Shown here piece after piece: positions 7,369-17,595 of a stretch of 64,000 nucleotides of DNA. The stretch comes from MFD09286-c1 sp963701015. Its GTDB lineage: Bacteria > Bacteroidota > Bacteroidia > Bacteroidales > DTGW01. A model generated the notes under the pieces. The model did no database searches and was not told the origin of the DNA. It worked only from the letters and a program-made list of their open reading frames with translations. Position 1 is the first letter of the stretch. Each line of letters begins with the position of its first letter. The stretch spans positions 496,001 through 560,000 of the forward strand of contig OY969556.1 of assembly GCA_963701015.1 (NCBI GenBank), in the 5' to 3' direction. The translations under genes were made by a program, and so were the position numbers.

Positions 7369-9558
7369 TTATTTTGAAATATGTTTGTTAACTACAGTTA
7401 AAAATTGTTTTAAATTAATTGGTTTTGCAACATAATCGTTGCAACCCGCAGCTGTTATATTGTCTAAATCATCGTTTTCACTTTGTGCAGTTTGTGCTAT
7501 AATGGGTGTAGTGTTATTGAATTTACGAATTTCTTTTGTGGCTTCAATTCCATCCATAATTGGCATTCGAATATCCATTAAAATAAGGTCATATGAATTT
7601 ATTTTTGTTAATTCAACAGCTTCTAAGCCATTTAGTGCCCTTGTAATTTCTGCTTTTGTTGCTTTTAAAGCTTCAACCAACAAAAATAAATTGATGTCCA
7701 CATCTTCAGCAATTAATATTTTTTTATTTGACCAATTAAAACCTTGTGTTTTTTGTGCCAAAGATTTTTCGGGTTCAAACTTGAATCCTATTATTAAAAC
7801 ATCATCGATTTGCTCATTTTCGCCTTTCCATTTTTCATAATATTCGTTTAAAAGTCTTTTTTGTTCTGAAAGAGGTAACTGGTGAATTTCAATTAAATAA
7901 TTTCTAAAATTTGCACTAAACATTTTCATTTTGTTTGGACCGCCCATTTGGTCGAAATATCCATCTGAAAAAATATAAATCAAATCATTCTGTTTTAGGG
8001 CAATTTCATTATTTGTAAATGAGGCAGTAGCATTTTTATAATAACCAATTGGCATTTTATCGGCTTCAATTATTTTTAGTTCACCATTTCTGATAATATA
8101 TGCCGGATTATGAGCGCCTGCAAATTGCATCTGTCCATTTTCAAAATCAATTATACAAAGTGCAATATCCATTCCGTCTTTTGATTCATTTATATTTCCC
8201 GATTGGTGCAGGGATTGAATTATATAATCACGCAGTTGATTTAGAATTTCATTTGCCTGAAGTGCCCTGAAATGTTTGTTCAACGTAATTTTATTTACAA
8301 TATCATTCAGGAAAGCAACACCTAACATGCTCATAAATGCACCAGGAACTCCATGACCTGTACAATCGGCTGCAACAATAATAGCAACACCTTCTTTTTC
8401 GGTCATCCAATAAAAATCGCCACTTACAATATCGCGAGGTTTAAACAATATAAAATGATTGGGCAATACTTTTTCGAACGCTGAAACGGGAGGAAGAACA
8501 GCATTCTGTATTCGTTGGGCATATTGGATACTATCGGTTATTTTCTTTTTTTGTTGATTGGCAATGTCACGCTGGGATTCAATTTCAAGTTTTTGCTCGC
8601 TTATTTGTTTATTGCTTTGTTCAAGCATTAAGTTTGCTTTTTTCTTTTCGCGCAATTGTTTGAAAATAAAGAATAATGACGACAATACAATTAGAAGTAT
8701 AAAACCCATTAAGGCAATTATTCTGTATGTATTGCGCTGGTGTTCCTTCTCCAGTTTTTCTTTGGCTTTAAATTCTGTTTCTTTAAGTTCGCTTACTTCT
8801 TTTTGTTGTTCAAGCAATTGCATGGCAAGCTGCTGTTCATGGCTAATTTTTTCAATTTTTAAATCTTTCGATTTTAATTCTGTTTCTTTTGCTGATACAA
8901 CGGCTTCAGCTTCCTTGGTGCGCGATTCGTACTTGTTTAGTTCATCTTTTTGCAGTTTGCTTTTTATTGAATTAGCCAAATCGAAATATTCATGTGATTT
9001 AGCGGAATTGCCTAATTTGTCGTAGTTTTCATAAATTAGTGAAAATGCAGTTTTCAACGAATTCATGTCCGAAAGTTCCTGAGCTAAAGAAGAAGTTTTT
9101 TCAGCATATTTGTTTGACTCGGTATAATTATGCTGGCTTTGTAATGTTTGGCTTATATTAATTAAATCACCCAGCTGGTCAGTTTTTTTCCCCTGGGATT
9201 CATTTATTTTCAGCGACTTTTTAAAATAGATTAGCGCCTGGTCATAATTTTCAGCATCGGCATAAAATATTCCAATATTAGAACTTAAAGTTTTAACTGC
9301 ATTTTCATTTCCAAGTTGCTCATTAATTTTTATTGATTTCTGAAGATAATCCAATGCTTTTGAGATGTTATTTGCGTCATGGTAAAGAAAACCTAATTGA
9401 GCCTCGCACCTTGCAATTTCGCGCTGGTTATTTTCTTTTTGATAGCTTAACAGCTTGTTTTCTAAATCGTTTATACTTGAGCCGGAATCTTGCGCATTTG
9501 AAATTACAACATTTGAAATAAATAGAAATACAGCAAACGTTTTAAATAAATTCTTCAT
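7369..9558 (-). CDS. TPR - membrane - SpoIIE phosphatase - receiver protein
   Basis: A 729-aa signalling protein. Domains in order: signal peptide (1-22, ending SNAQ), TPR-type helical repeats (about 25-200), a charged coiled coil (205-275), one membrane span (about 279-299), a second coiled coil (300-345), a PP2C/SpoIIE serine phosphatase domain (about 355-590; ADCTGHGVPGAFMSMLG and FSDGYFDQMGG), and a C-terminal response-regulator receiver with Asp662 in LMDIRMP. The periplasmic TPRs may sense, and the cytoplasmic phosphatase may be gated by phosphorylation of its own receiver. Likely substrates are the two SiaC-like proteins encoded downstream. The kinase for the receiver is unknown. Confidence 0.9.
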   Translation of the reverse strand: MKNLFKTFAVFLFISNVVISNAQDSGSSINDLENKLLSYQKENNQREIARCEAQLGFLYHDANNISKALDYLQKSIKINEQLGNENAVKTLSSNIGIFYADAENYDQALIYFKKSLKINESQGKKTDQLGDLINISQTLQSQHNYTESNKYAEKTSSLAQELSDMNSLKTAFSLIYENYDKLGNSAKSHEYFDLANSIKSKLQKDELNKYESRTKEAEAVVSAKETELKSKDLKIEKISHEQQLAMQLLEQQKEVSELKETEFKAKEKLEKEHQRNTYRIIALMGFILLIVLSSLFFIFKQLREKKKANLMLEQSNKQISEQKLEIESQRDIANQQKKKITDSIQYAQRIQNAVLPPVSAFEKVLPNHFILFKPRDIVSGDFYWMTEKEGVAIIVAADCTGHGVPGAFMSMLGVAFLNDIVNKITLNKHFRALQANEILNQLRDYIIQSLHQSGNINESKDGMDIALCIIDFENGQMQFAGAHNPAYIIRNGELKIIEADKMPIGYYKNATASFTNNEIALKQNDLIYIFSDGYFDQMGGPNKMKMFSANFRNYLIEIHQLPLSEQKRLLNEYYEKWKGENEQIDDVLIIGFKFEPEKSLAQKTQGFNWSNKKILIAEDVDINLFLLVEALKATKAEITRALNGLEAVELTKINSYDLILMDIRMPIMDGIEATKEIRKFNNTTPIIAQTAQSENDDLDNITAAGCNDYVAKPINLKQFLTVVNKHISK

Positions 9559-9745
9559 TTAAACCTAAAGTTTATATTTTACAATTGTAATTTTATCATG
9601 ATTTAAGTTAAAAATCTGTATGTATAAATTTTATAAAATTAAAATCCATAATTTACAGTTATAATAAAGATAGTATAAATATTGCAAAAATTATGAGACG
9701 ATCAATAAATATTCGTATTCATAAACTAAATTAAACTTTTTAACT

Positions 9746-10960
9746 ATGATAATTAAAAAATATTTGGCGTTATTGTTCTTTATAAATTTTGTATTGATTG
9801 AAAATAATGCTCAAAACAATACTCAACTTAAAATAAAGGATAATATTAACAATTTGACTTTCCAGCTAATGTCAAAGCTTTCGAAACAAAACAACGAAAG
9901 TAATTTTGTATATTCATCATTTAGTTTAGTCTTTTCATTATCAATGGTTTATATGGGTACTGAAGGTGAAACAAAAAGTGAATTTGATACACTTTTCAAT
10001 AATAATTTAAATAGTGAGGAATATGCTCAAGGTTTTCATGATTTTTTGCTACAATTAAACGATACGATAGGTAGAAAATCAATAAAAACATCAAACTCAT
10101 TATGGATTGAAGAAAAATATAAAGTGCTGCCTAAGTTTGAAAATGATTTAAAACAGATTTTCAATTCATCTACACATAATTTTAAATGTGCAACCGAAAA
10201 TGAAGCAAATATTAGCAGGCAACAAATAAATAAATATATCGAAAGTGTAAGTGACGGACAATTGCAAAATGTGTTACCTGATAAAGTATTAAATCCACTT
10301 ACCCGACTACTGCTAATAAACATTGTTGCATTTGATGCAAAATGGGAACATAAGTTTGAAGTTACTAACACCAAAGAAGATAATTTCAATTTATACAATG
10401 GAACAACTGTAAAAACCAGTTTTATGAACCAAACTTTTACGGTTGGTTATTATCAAGATCCTATTGTTCAGGCTGTCTCAATACCTTATGAAAACAGACG
10501 CTTTTCGCTACTAATTTTATTACCTGCCAATGAAAATGTTATGAGAAAATTTAAAAATTCATTGAATGAGGAAAATTTCAAAGTTTTACTCAATGCGCTA
10601 CATAATAGGCCTGTGGATTTAAGTCTGCCAAAATTTAAAACCGAGTCGGGTTTTGAATTGAAAGATGCTTTGAAAAGTTTGGGAATGACAAAGTTATTTA
10701 ATGATAGTGCCGATTTTTCAGGAATAACAGGCAATCGCGATGTTTTTATTAATAATATTCTTCAAAAGACTATTATTGAAGTAAATGAAAATGAAACAAA
10801 GGCAGCTTCTTCAACAATAGTTGTTATGCAATTAAAATCGGCATATCTTCCTATCGATCCTATTATATTCAATGCCAATAAGCCTTTTATGTATTTCATT
10901 ATAGATAATTCAACTCAAGTAATATTATTTTCAGGTGTTCTTATGAATCCGATACTTTGA
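9746..10960 (+). CDS. Secreted serpin-family protease inhibitor
   Basis: The 404-aa serpin has a signal peptide (about 1-22, IENNAQ). Typical marks: the N-terminal FVYSSFSLVFSLSMVYMGTEG, LLLINIVAFDAKWEHKF near 190, and the C-terminal NKPFMYFIIDNSTQVILFSG. The hinge and reactive loop start at Glu348 (P17), with NETKAASST up to P8. Counting by the canonical spacing gives P1 = Lys364 and P1' = Ser365, predicting a trypsin-like target. P15 is Glu350 rather than the usual Gly, while P12-P8 (AASST) stay small, so inhibition remains plausible. Secreted bacterial serpins such as Tannerella miropin protect against host or self proteases. It appears to be a single-gene unit. Confidence 0.93.
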   Translation: MIIKKYLALLFFINFVLIENNAQNNTQLKIKDNINNLTFQLMSKLSKQNNESNFVYSSFSLVFSLSMVYMGTEGETKSEFDTLFNNNLNSEEYAQGFHDFLLQLNDTIGRKSIKTSNSLWIEEKYKVLPKFENDLKQIFNSSTHNFKCATENEANISRQQINKYIESVSDGQLQNVLPDKVLNPLTRLLLINIVAFDAKWEHKFEVTNTKEDNFNLYNGTTVKTSFMNQTFTVGYYQDPIVQAVSIPYENRRFSLLILLPANENVMRKFKNSLNEENFKVLLNALHNRPVDLSLPKFKTESGFELKDALKSLGMTKLFNDSADFSGITGNRDVFINNILQKTIIEVNENETKAASSTIVVMQLKSAYLPIDPIIFNANKPFMYFIIDNSTQVILFSGVLMNPIL

Positions 10961-11202
10961 TTTTGAATTGTTAATTTAATATGATACAAGTTTCTGAAAT
11001 AAATTTTTAACAGGAGATTGTCTAGTATCTATTAATATAACAAACATGGAATTGTTAAAAGGAAAATTTATTTTTTCTGTTTTGAATATAATATTTCATA
11101 GACAACCCGTACACCTTGTAAAGTGTGTAAATCAATAGCATAATTTAATAAAACATTCAGATTAATATGTAAGAATTTTTATGATATTTTACATTATTCC
11201 GA

Positions 11203-12618
11203 ATGATTCATTCTGTGTTAAATTTCATTCAAATAACTCAACAATACTTTATTTTTGATACTAACTACCTAAAACAGAAAAGGGGTTGTTGTTTATCATT
11301 AAATTTCAGAGATATGCGTAATAAATTACAGGTTAAGCAATTAGAGGAATCGTATCAGTTTCAAAACCGGATGTATTTAGATGTTAATGGTGATTTGGTA
11401 AATTCAGGAAAACATCTCAAAGGGTTAACGGAACAGCTTATTAAAGATAAAGAAATTGCTGAAGAACGTAACAAGTCTAAATCGGCTTTTTTAGCCAATA
11501 TGGTTCACGAAATTTGTACGCCAATGAATGCAATTAAGGGATTTGCTGAATTACTTCAAACTCCTGGATTACCCGATGATAAAAAGCTAAAGTTTTCACA
11601 AATAATTTGCCAATGCTCTGACAATTTGTTAAACCTTGTACACGATCTTTTAGATATATCAAAAATTGAAGCCGGACAAATTACTATAACTGAAAGACAA
11701 GGAAATTTAAACGATTTATTTAACGAGCTTTATGAATTGCTAAACAATCAGGTGTCAGGTTGTAAAACCGAATCGGTAAAATTAAAATCATGTTTGGGTA
11801 TTAAACCTGAGCAATGTTTGATTAATGCTGATTTTACCAGGCTCAGACAAATTCTGATTAATTTAATTGGAAATGCCTTAAAATTTACTGAACAGGGATT
11901 TGTTAATTTTGGTTGCTGCCTTATTGATAAAAATACATTATGTTTTTATGTGGAAGATACTGGCATAGGAATATGTAATGAAAAAAAGAAATTAATTTTT
12001 GAACGATTTAAGCAGATTCAAAGCCCTGAACAATCCAGAACAAAAGGAACTGGTCTTGGATTAGCTATTGTAAAATCATTGGTAGAATTAATGAATGGAA
12101 GAATTTGGGTCGAATCAACTCCAGGTATTGGTTCAACATTCTATTTTACATTGCCTTTTAAAAAGGCTGCCGATCAAAAAATAAATAGTAATCAAATTAA
12201 TACATATAATTGGAATGGTAAGAATATTCTTCTTGTTGATGACGATGATTTTGATATAGCTATTTTATCAAAATATTTTGAAGATTCTAAAGCTGGCTGT
12301 ATAATTGCAAAAGATTTCAATAACGCACTAACTTCTATTTTTTCAGGAATGTCAATTGATATGGTGCTTTTAAATTTTCAGTTACAAAAAAACAGAGGTC
12401 TTGAATTAATTCAAAAAATAAAATCGTTCGCACCTTATTTACCAATAATTGCAATATCTGAAAATTACAATTCAAAAAATAAAGAAACCGTCGTAAAATT
12501 AGGATGTGTAAATTATATTTCGAAGCGGACAAATAAAAAATACTTGCTTCAATTAATTCAAAATCAGTTTGCAAACAAAAAAATTATTGTTCCCGAACTT
12601 GTACATTATATTTTATAA
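11203..12618 (+). CDS. Hybrid histidine kinase with degenerate receiver domain
   Basis: A 471-aa cytoplasmic kinase without membrane spans. A coiled coil (about 75-95) leads into HisKA with His102 in the box HEICTP, where the usual Arg after Ile is Cys. HATPase motifs follow: N-box INLIGNALKFTEQG, G1 VEDTGIGI, G2 GTGLGLAIV. A receiver domain spans about 340-460. It keeps the acidic pocket (VDDDD, Asp346/347) and the switch Ser and Lys, but the phosphoacceptor position is Asn391 (LLNFQL), so it is probably a pseudo-receiver. The first 37 codons are Cys/aromatic-rich and look weak; ATG at 11314 is a plausible alternative start. It lacks an adjacent partner regulator. Confidence 0.85.
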   Translation: MIHSVLNFIQITQQYFIFDTNYLKQKRGCCLSLNFRDMRNKLQVKQLEESYQFQNRMYLDVNGDLVNSGKHLKGLTEQLIKDKEIAEERNKSKSAFLANMVHEICTPMNAIKGFAELLQTPGLPDDKKLKFSQIICQCSDNLLNLVHDLLDISKIEAGQITITERQGNLNDLFNELYELLNNQVSGCKTESVKLKSCLGIKPEQCLINADFTRLRQILINLIGNALKFTEQGFVNFGCCLIDKNTLCFYVEDTGIGICNEKKKLIFERFKQIQSPEQSRTKGTGLGLAIVKSLVELMNGRIWVESTPGIGSTFYFTLPFKKAADQKINSNQINTYNWNGKNILLVDDDDFDIAILSKYFEDSKAGCIIAKDFNNALTSIFSGMSIDMVLLNFQLQKNRGLELIQKIKSFAPYLPIIAISENYNSKNKETVVKLGCVNYISKRTNKKYLLQLIQNQFANKKIIVPELVHYIL

Positions 12619-12730
12619 AGTTATGGTATAATCCCAGCCTAATTGAAGAATTATTATTTTCAATCAAGGGTTGGAAATAATTGAAATTTCTATTAACTTA
12701 GAATATATAAAAGTAACTATATTTATTACA

Positions 12731-12764
12731 CTTGGACAACTGATTAACTTGGACAACTGATTAA
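12731..12764 (+). repeat. 17-bp perfect tandem direct repeat
   Basis: The 17-mer cttggacaactgattaa occurs twice in direct succession, 127 bp before the start of the PAS-kinase gene and outside any ORF. It could be a pair of operator half-sites for the following signalling genes, or a chance short duplication. Confidence 0.6.
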
Positions 12765-12890
12765 TAAAGGTTCTGCTTTTTATATAAGGATGTATCAGGA
12801 ATTCAAAATATTTATTCAACAATTAATATTGCGCTGGTATAATTTTAATGAATTATTCTTAAAAATTAGCTGTTTTGTTAAAAATTAAGT

Positions 12891-15800
12891 ATGGAAAGTT
12901 TGTCGGGACTGGAAACCAAAACTGTTATTTTAAAGGAAGAGCTTGGCTTGACTGATATTCTCAAATTAGAAGAAATTCAGCGTTTACAAGATATATTTGC
13001 CGACACACATAATGTAGCATCAATTATTACAAATCCCGACGGCTCACCATTCACCAATCCCAGCAATTTTACCAGACTTTGTAATCAAATTATTCGTAAA
13101 ACTGAAATTGGGCTTGCCAACTGTTATAAATCAAATGCTATAAGTGGTTGTTCACAAAATTCAGGGCCATTAATTAATTCATGCATAGGTTGCGGATTAT
13201 GGGAAGCCGGAGCGAGCATATTTATTGGTAACAAACATATTGCTAATTGGATGATTGGCCAGGTACGTGATGAAAAAACCGATAAGCAACAATTAATTAA
13301 ATATGCCTCTGAAATAGGAGTAAAGCATACTGAATTTTTAGACGCTTGGAATGAAGTTCCTGTGATGTCACAGGATCAGTTTAGAAAAATTGCAAATATG
13401 CTTTTCGTGTTTGCTAATGAACTCTTGGAGAAGGCTTATCAAAACCTGCAACTAAAAGCAGAAATTGCAAAACGCGACCAAACATCAAATTTATTAAGCA
13501 ATAGTGAAGAACGTTTTCGGCATGCATTTGAATACTCAGCCGTTGGAACTTGTTTAGTTTCAGATGATGGACATTTTATCAGAATTAACCGCAGCTTGGA
13601 AGAACTATTTCTTTATCCCAATAATGAAATAACTAAGTTTACATTTAATGATATAACCCATCCTGAGGATGTTTCTATTGGCGCGGAATATTTAAATAAA
13701 TTATTAAACCATGAATTAGAATCAATTACTTTCGAGAAACGATATATTCGAAAAGATGGGAAGATTGTATATGCATCAACCTCATCAAGTTTAATTAATA
13801 ATAATTCTGCTTCCAATCCTTATATTATTTCGCAAATAATTGATATAAGTGAACGCAAACATGCTGAAGAAATGTTGCTTTCGTCCATGTCACTGTTAAA
13901 TGCAACTTTGGAATCAACTGCCGATGGAATACTTGTGGTTGACACAAATGGCAGAGTTACACAATTCAACAAAAAGTTTTCAGATTTATGGCATTTGCCT
14001 AAAGAACTACTCGATAAAAAACAAGATTTTCTTCTTTTAAATTATGTTATTTCTCAATTAGCAGAACCTAAAAAATTTTTATCAAAAGTTGACTACTTAT
14101 ATAAAAATACGAATGAATCAAGTTTCGAAGAAATAAAACTAAGTGATGGCCGTATTTTCGAGCGTTATTCACAACCACAAAAAATAGGCAACCATATTTT
14201 AGGTAGGGTTTGGTCATTTCGTGATATTACTGATAGTAAGCATATATTAGAAGAATTACGCAAAAGTGAAATAAAATATAAAGCTATTGTTGAAAATAGC
14301 AACGATGGAATAAGTATTGCGGATGCTAATGGAAACTATGTTTTTGTAAATACCACTTTCTGCAAAATGACAGGATACTCAGAAATTGAACTTCTTGCAA
14401 TGAATGTCAATGACTTATTGCCTAAACAAACTACAATTCAATTATTTACAAAAGTTATCCTTGAAAATAAGCCAGGATTCAGGGAAGTTGAATTGCAAAA
14501 AAAAGATAAAACTACATTTATTGCTCAAATAAACGCATCTCCTATTGAAATTGGAGACCAAAGGTTTGTACAGGGAATTATAAGGAATATTACGGAACAA
14601 AAAATTGCTGAGGAAAAACTCAGGGAAAATAATTCAAAACTTGAACTTGCCATGAAAGTGGCAAATATGGCCTGGTGGCAAATGGATATTGTTACTGGGA
14701 ATATAACATTCGAAAAGCGAAAAGCTGAAATGCTCGGATATTCTCCCGAACAGTTTAAACATTATAGCGATTTTACTTCGTTGTTACACCCTGATGATTA
14801 TAACAAAACAATGGAAGTAATGCAAAACCATATTATAGGTTTGCTTGACAAATATGAAGTTGAATATAGGATTAAAACACAAACAGGCGACTATAAATGG
14901 TTTTACGATATTGGAACAATAACAAAAAGAGATTCGAATGACAAACCAATAAATATAGTAGGTTTGGTACTTGATATCTCGGAAAGGAAAAGTGTTGAGG
15001 AAGAAATTTTGACTATTTTGCGTACCGCTATTGATGGATTTTATATCGTAAGCATGGATGGTCAAATTTTGGAAACAAACGAATCCTATTGTTCCATGAT
15101 TGGTTATAGCCGGGATGAATTATTAAAAATGAAAGTTCAAGATATTGAAGCTGTTGAAAATGAGGAGTTAATTAAAAAACGTATTCAAAGGATAATTCAA
15201 AATAAATCGGATCGATTTGAAACGAAGCATAAAAGAAAAAATGGTGAAATAATTGATATTGAAGCCAGTATTAATTTAATAATTCAGGAAAGTCCAAAAC
15301 TTATCTGTTTTATGCGCGATATAACCGATCGTAAACTTGCCGAAGAACAACTAAAAGCAAACGAAAAAATGTTATATGAATCGCAGTTAATAGCAGGGCT
15401 GGGAAGCTATGGGCTCGATATTTCTTCTGGTATTTGGATAAGTTCTCCTATACTTGATACAATTTTTGGGATTGATGAAACCTATTTGAGGACGATTGAT
15501 AATTGGGTTGAATTAATTCACCCTGATTGGCAGGAAACTATGTCAAATTATTTCGCAAATGAAGTAATTGGGAATTGTTCTAAATTCAATAAAGAATATA
15601 AAATTAAGCGCATTAACGATGGTATTGTCCGATGGGTCCACGGTTTAGGTGAACTTGAGTTTGATGTAAAAGGTAAACCGGTGAAAATGCATGGTACAAT
15701 TATGGATATAACCGAGCGTAAACGTGCCGAAATTGCATTGCTCGAAAGTGAAGCAAAATATAGCAGAATTGTTAATACAGCCGGAGAAGGAATAATAATG

Positions 15801-17495
15801 GTAAATGACAATTTTATAATTACCTATACGAATGCACAAATGACAAATTTGCTCGGTTACCAAATGGATGAAATAATTAACCATTCTTTGGAAGAATTTA
15901 TTTTTATTCCTGATCTTGAAAAGCATCAGCAGAGCATGATTAAAAGGAAGATCGGGCTGTCCGAAATTTATGAAAGACGTTTTTGTAAAAAAGATGGTTC
16001 TATTGTTTGGTTTTCAGTTTCTGCAAACCCTATTATGGATGAATCTAATATATTTCAAGGGTCTTTTGCAATGTTTACTGATATAACCGACAGAAAACTT
16101 TTTGAAGAAATTTTAAAACTAAATGAGGAACGTTTGCAAAAGCTTATCAACTCAGTAACTGATTATATTTATACCGTTACAATAGTAAACAACATTGTAA
16201 CAGAAACTTTGCACAGTGAGGGATGTCTTGCAATAACAGGATATACTTCTGCAGAATTTGAAAACGACAAGTTCCTTTGGTTTAAAATAGTCTTTGAAAA
16301 TGACCGTGCTGCCGTAATGGAACAAGTTGTTAAGTTGATGAAAGAAAAGGAAATTAAACCTCTTGAGCACAGGATAATTCATAAGAATGGTAGCCAACGC
16401 TGGGTTTGTAATACTCCTGTATTAAGGTATAATGCTGAAGGCGAATTAGTAGGATACGATGGATTAATTGCAGATATTACTGAACGTAAAAAAGCCGAAC
16501 AAATAATTTTACGTTTACAAAAAGCCGTAGAAAGTTCTAAAACCTGTATAATTATTACTAATATCAATGGAGATATAGAATATGCCAATCCATTTTTTAC
16601 TGAACTTACAGGTTACTTTCCTGACGAATATATCGGGAAAAACCCACGGGTTTTAAAATCGGGTTATCATCCAAATGAATTTTACCAAGACTTATGGGAA
16701 ACAATAAAATCTGGTAAAACATGGGAAGGTGAAATTTGCAACCGTAAAAAAAATGGTGATTTTTACTGGGAAAAGGCAATTATATCGCCGATAATTAACG
16801 ATAATAAGTCAATAATAAATTTCGTTGCTGTAAAAACCGATATAACTGAACAAAAGCAAACTGACAGAAAAATATTGAATGCCTCCATTGAAGCTGAAGA
16901 ACGTGAACGCCTTTATTTTTCGCGCGAATTACATGATGGAATTGGTCCTTTACTTTCATCTATTAAATTATACCATCAGTGGTTAAATAAACCAAACTTA
17001 CAAACTCCAAAAGAAGAAATTCTGATTAATATTGACAATACAATACAGGAAGCAATAACTTCAATTAAAGAAATTTCTCAAAAATTAAGTCCGCATGTTT
17101 TGATGAATTTTGGTTTGCAATATGCAATTCGGTTATTTATTGATAAACTAAAAGATTCTTGCACTATTGCTATAAAATTTGAAGGGAATATTGAAGACAG
17201 ACTCGATAAAGATATTGAAATTACTATTTATCGAATTATTATTGAATGCTTAAATAATACTATAAAATATGCCAATGCAAAAAATGTGAATATTTCTTTG
17301 CAAAAGGAACAAAATAAAATAATAGCTACTTATAATGATGATGGAATAGGTTTTGATTTTGAAGAAACTATTAAATCAGGTAAAGGTTTAGGATTATACA
17401 ATATGCAAAACAGGGTTAAAACTTTAGGCGGTAATTTACATATTGAATCACAACCATCAAAAGGAATTCAAATTAAAATGGCTATCGATTTATAA
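12891..17495 (+). CDS. PocR and multi-PAS sensor histidine kinase (NarL-type partner)
   Basis: A 1534-aa soluble sensor kinase. The N-terminus (about 20-190) is a PocR-type sensory domain with ITNPDGSPFTNPSNFTRLC and the cysteine-bearing CIGCGLWEAG. Nine PAS/PAC modules follow, each closed by a variant of DITERK (for example DISERKHAEE, NITEQKIAEE, DITDRKLAEE, DITEQKQTD). The C-terminus is a HisKA_3 dimerisation domain (RELHDGIGP, phosphoacceptor His1348) plus an ATPase domain with GKGLGLYNMQNR. The response regulator 100 bp downstream has the LuxR/NarL output expected for this kinase class. PocR domains are associated with small hydrocarbon-derivative ligands. With no membrane spans, sensing is cytoplasmic. 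Confidence 0.93.
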   Translation: MESLSGLETKTVILKEELGLTDILKLEEIQRLQDIFADTHNVASIITNPDGSPFTNPSNFTRLCNQIIRKTEIGLANCYKSNAISGCSQNSGPLINSCIGCGLWEAGASIFIGNKHIANWMIGQVRDEKTDKQQLIKYASEIGVKHTEFLDAWNEVPVMSQDQFRKIANMLFVFANELLEKAYQNLQLKAEIAKRDQTSNLLSNSEERFRHAFEYSAVGTCLVSDDGHFIRINRSLEELFLYPNNEITKFTFNDITHPEDVSIGAEYLNKLLNHELESITFEKRYIRKDGKIVYASTSSSLINNNSASNPYIISQIIDISERKHAEEMLLSSMSLLNATLESTADGILVVDTNGRVTQFNKKFSDLWHLPKELLDKKQDFLLLNYVISQLAEPKKFLSKVDYLYKNTNESSFEEIKLSDGRIFERYSQPQKIGNHILGRVWSFRDITDSKHILEELRKSEIKYKAIVENSNDGISIADANGNYVFVNTTFCKMTGYSEIELLAMNVNDLLPKQTTIQLFTKVILENKPGFREVELQKKDKTTFIAQINASPIEIGDQRFVQGIIRNITEQKIAEEKLRENNSKLELAMKVANMAWWQMDIVTGNITFEKRKAEMLGYSPEQFKHYSDFTSLLHPDDYNKTMEVMQNHIIGLLDKYEVEYRIKTQTGDYKWFYDIGTITKRDSNDKPINIVGLVLDISERKSVEEEILTILRTAIDGFYIVSMDGQILETNESYCSMIGYSRDELLKMKVQDIEAVENEELIKKRIQRIIQNKSDRFETKHKRKNGEIIDIEASINLIIQESPKLICFMRDITDRKLAEEQLKANEKMLYESQLIAGLGSYGLDISSGIWISSPILDTIFGIDETYLRTIDNWVELIHPDWQETMSNYFANEVIGNCSKFNKEYKIKRINDGIVRWVHGLGELEFDVKGKPVKMHGTIMDITERKRAEIALLESEAKYSRIVNTAGEGIIMVNDNFIITYTNAQMTNLLGYQMDEIINHSLEEFIFIPDLEKHQQSMIKRKIGLSEIYERRFCKKDGSIVWFSVSANPIMDESNIFQGSFAMFTDITDRKLFEEILKLNEERLQKLINSVTDYIYTVTIVNNIVTETLHSEGCLAITGYTSAEFENDKFLWFKIVFENDRAAVMEQVVKLMKEKEIKPLEHRIIHKNGSQRWVCNTPVLRYNAEGELVGYDGLIADITERKKAEQIILRLQKAVESSKTCIIITNINGDIEYANPFFTELTGYFPDEYIGKNPRVLKSGYHPNEFYQDLWETIKSGKTWEGEICNRKKNGDFYWEKAIISPIINDNKSIINFVAVKTDITEQKQTDRKILNASIEAEERERLYFSRELHDGIGPLLSSIKLYHQWLNKPNLQTPKEEILINIDNTIQEAITSIKEISQKLSPHVLMNFGLQYAIRLFIDKLKDSCTIAIKFEGNIEDRLDKDIEITIYRIIIECLNNTIKYANAKNVNISLQKEQNKIIATYNDDGIGFDFEETIKSGKGLGLYNMQNRVKTLGGNLHIESQPSKGIQIKMAIDL

Positions 17496-17595
17496 ATTCA
17501 AATAAAAATAGCACCCATTTTATCTGTAAAAAATAAATTGCATTATTATTTTAAAATTCGTTAAATTTATAAGTACATATAAAATTATAAAAATT

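Noticed and set aside
8558..9025. 155-aa Ser/Cys-rich plus-strand ORF inside the phosphatase gene
   Set aside because: It is the reverse reading of the coiled-coil region; low-complexity composition explains it.
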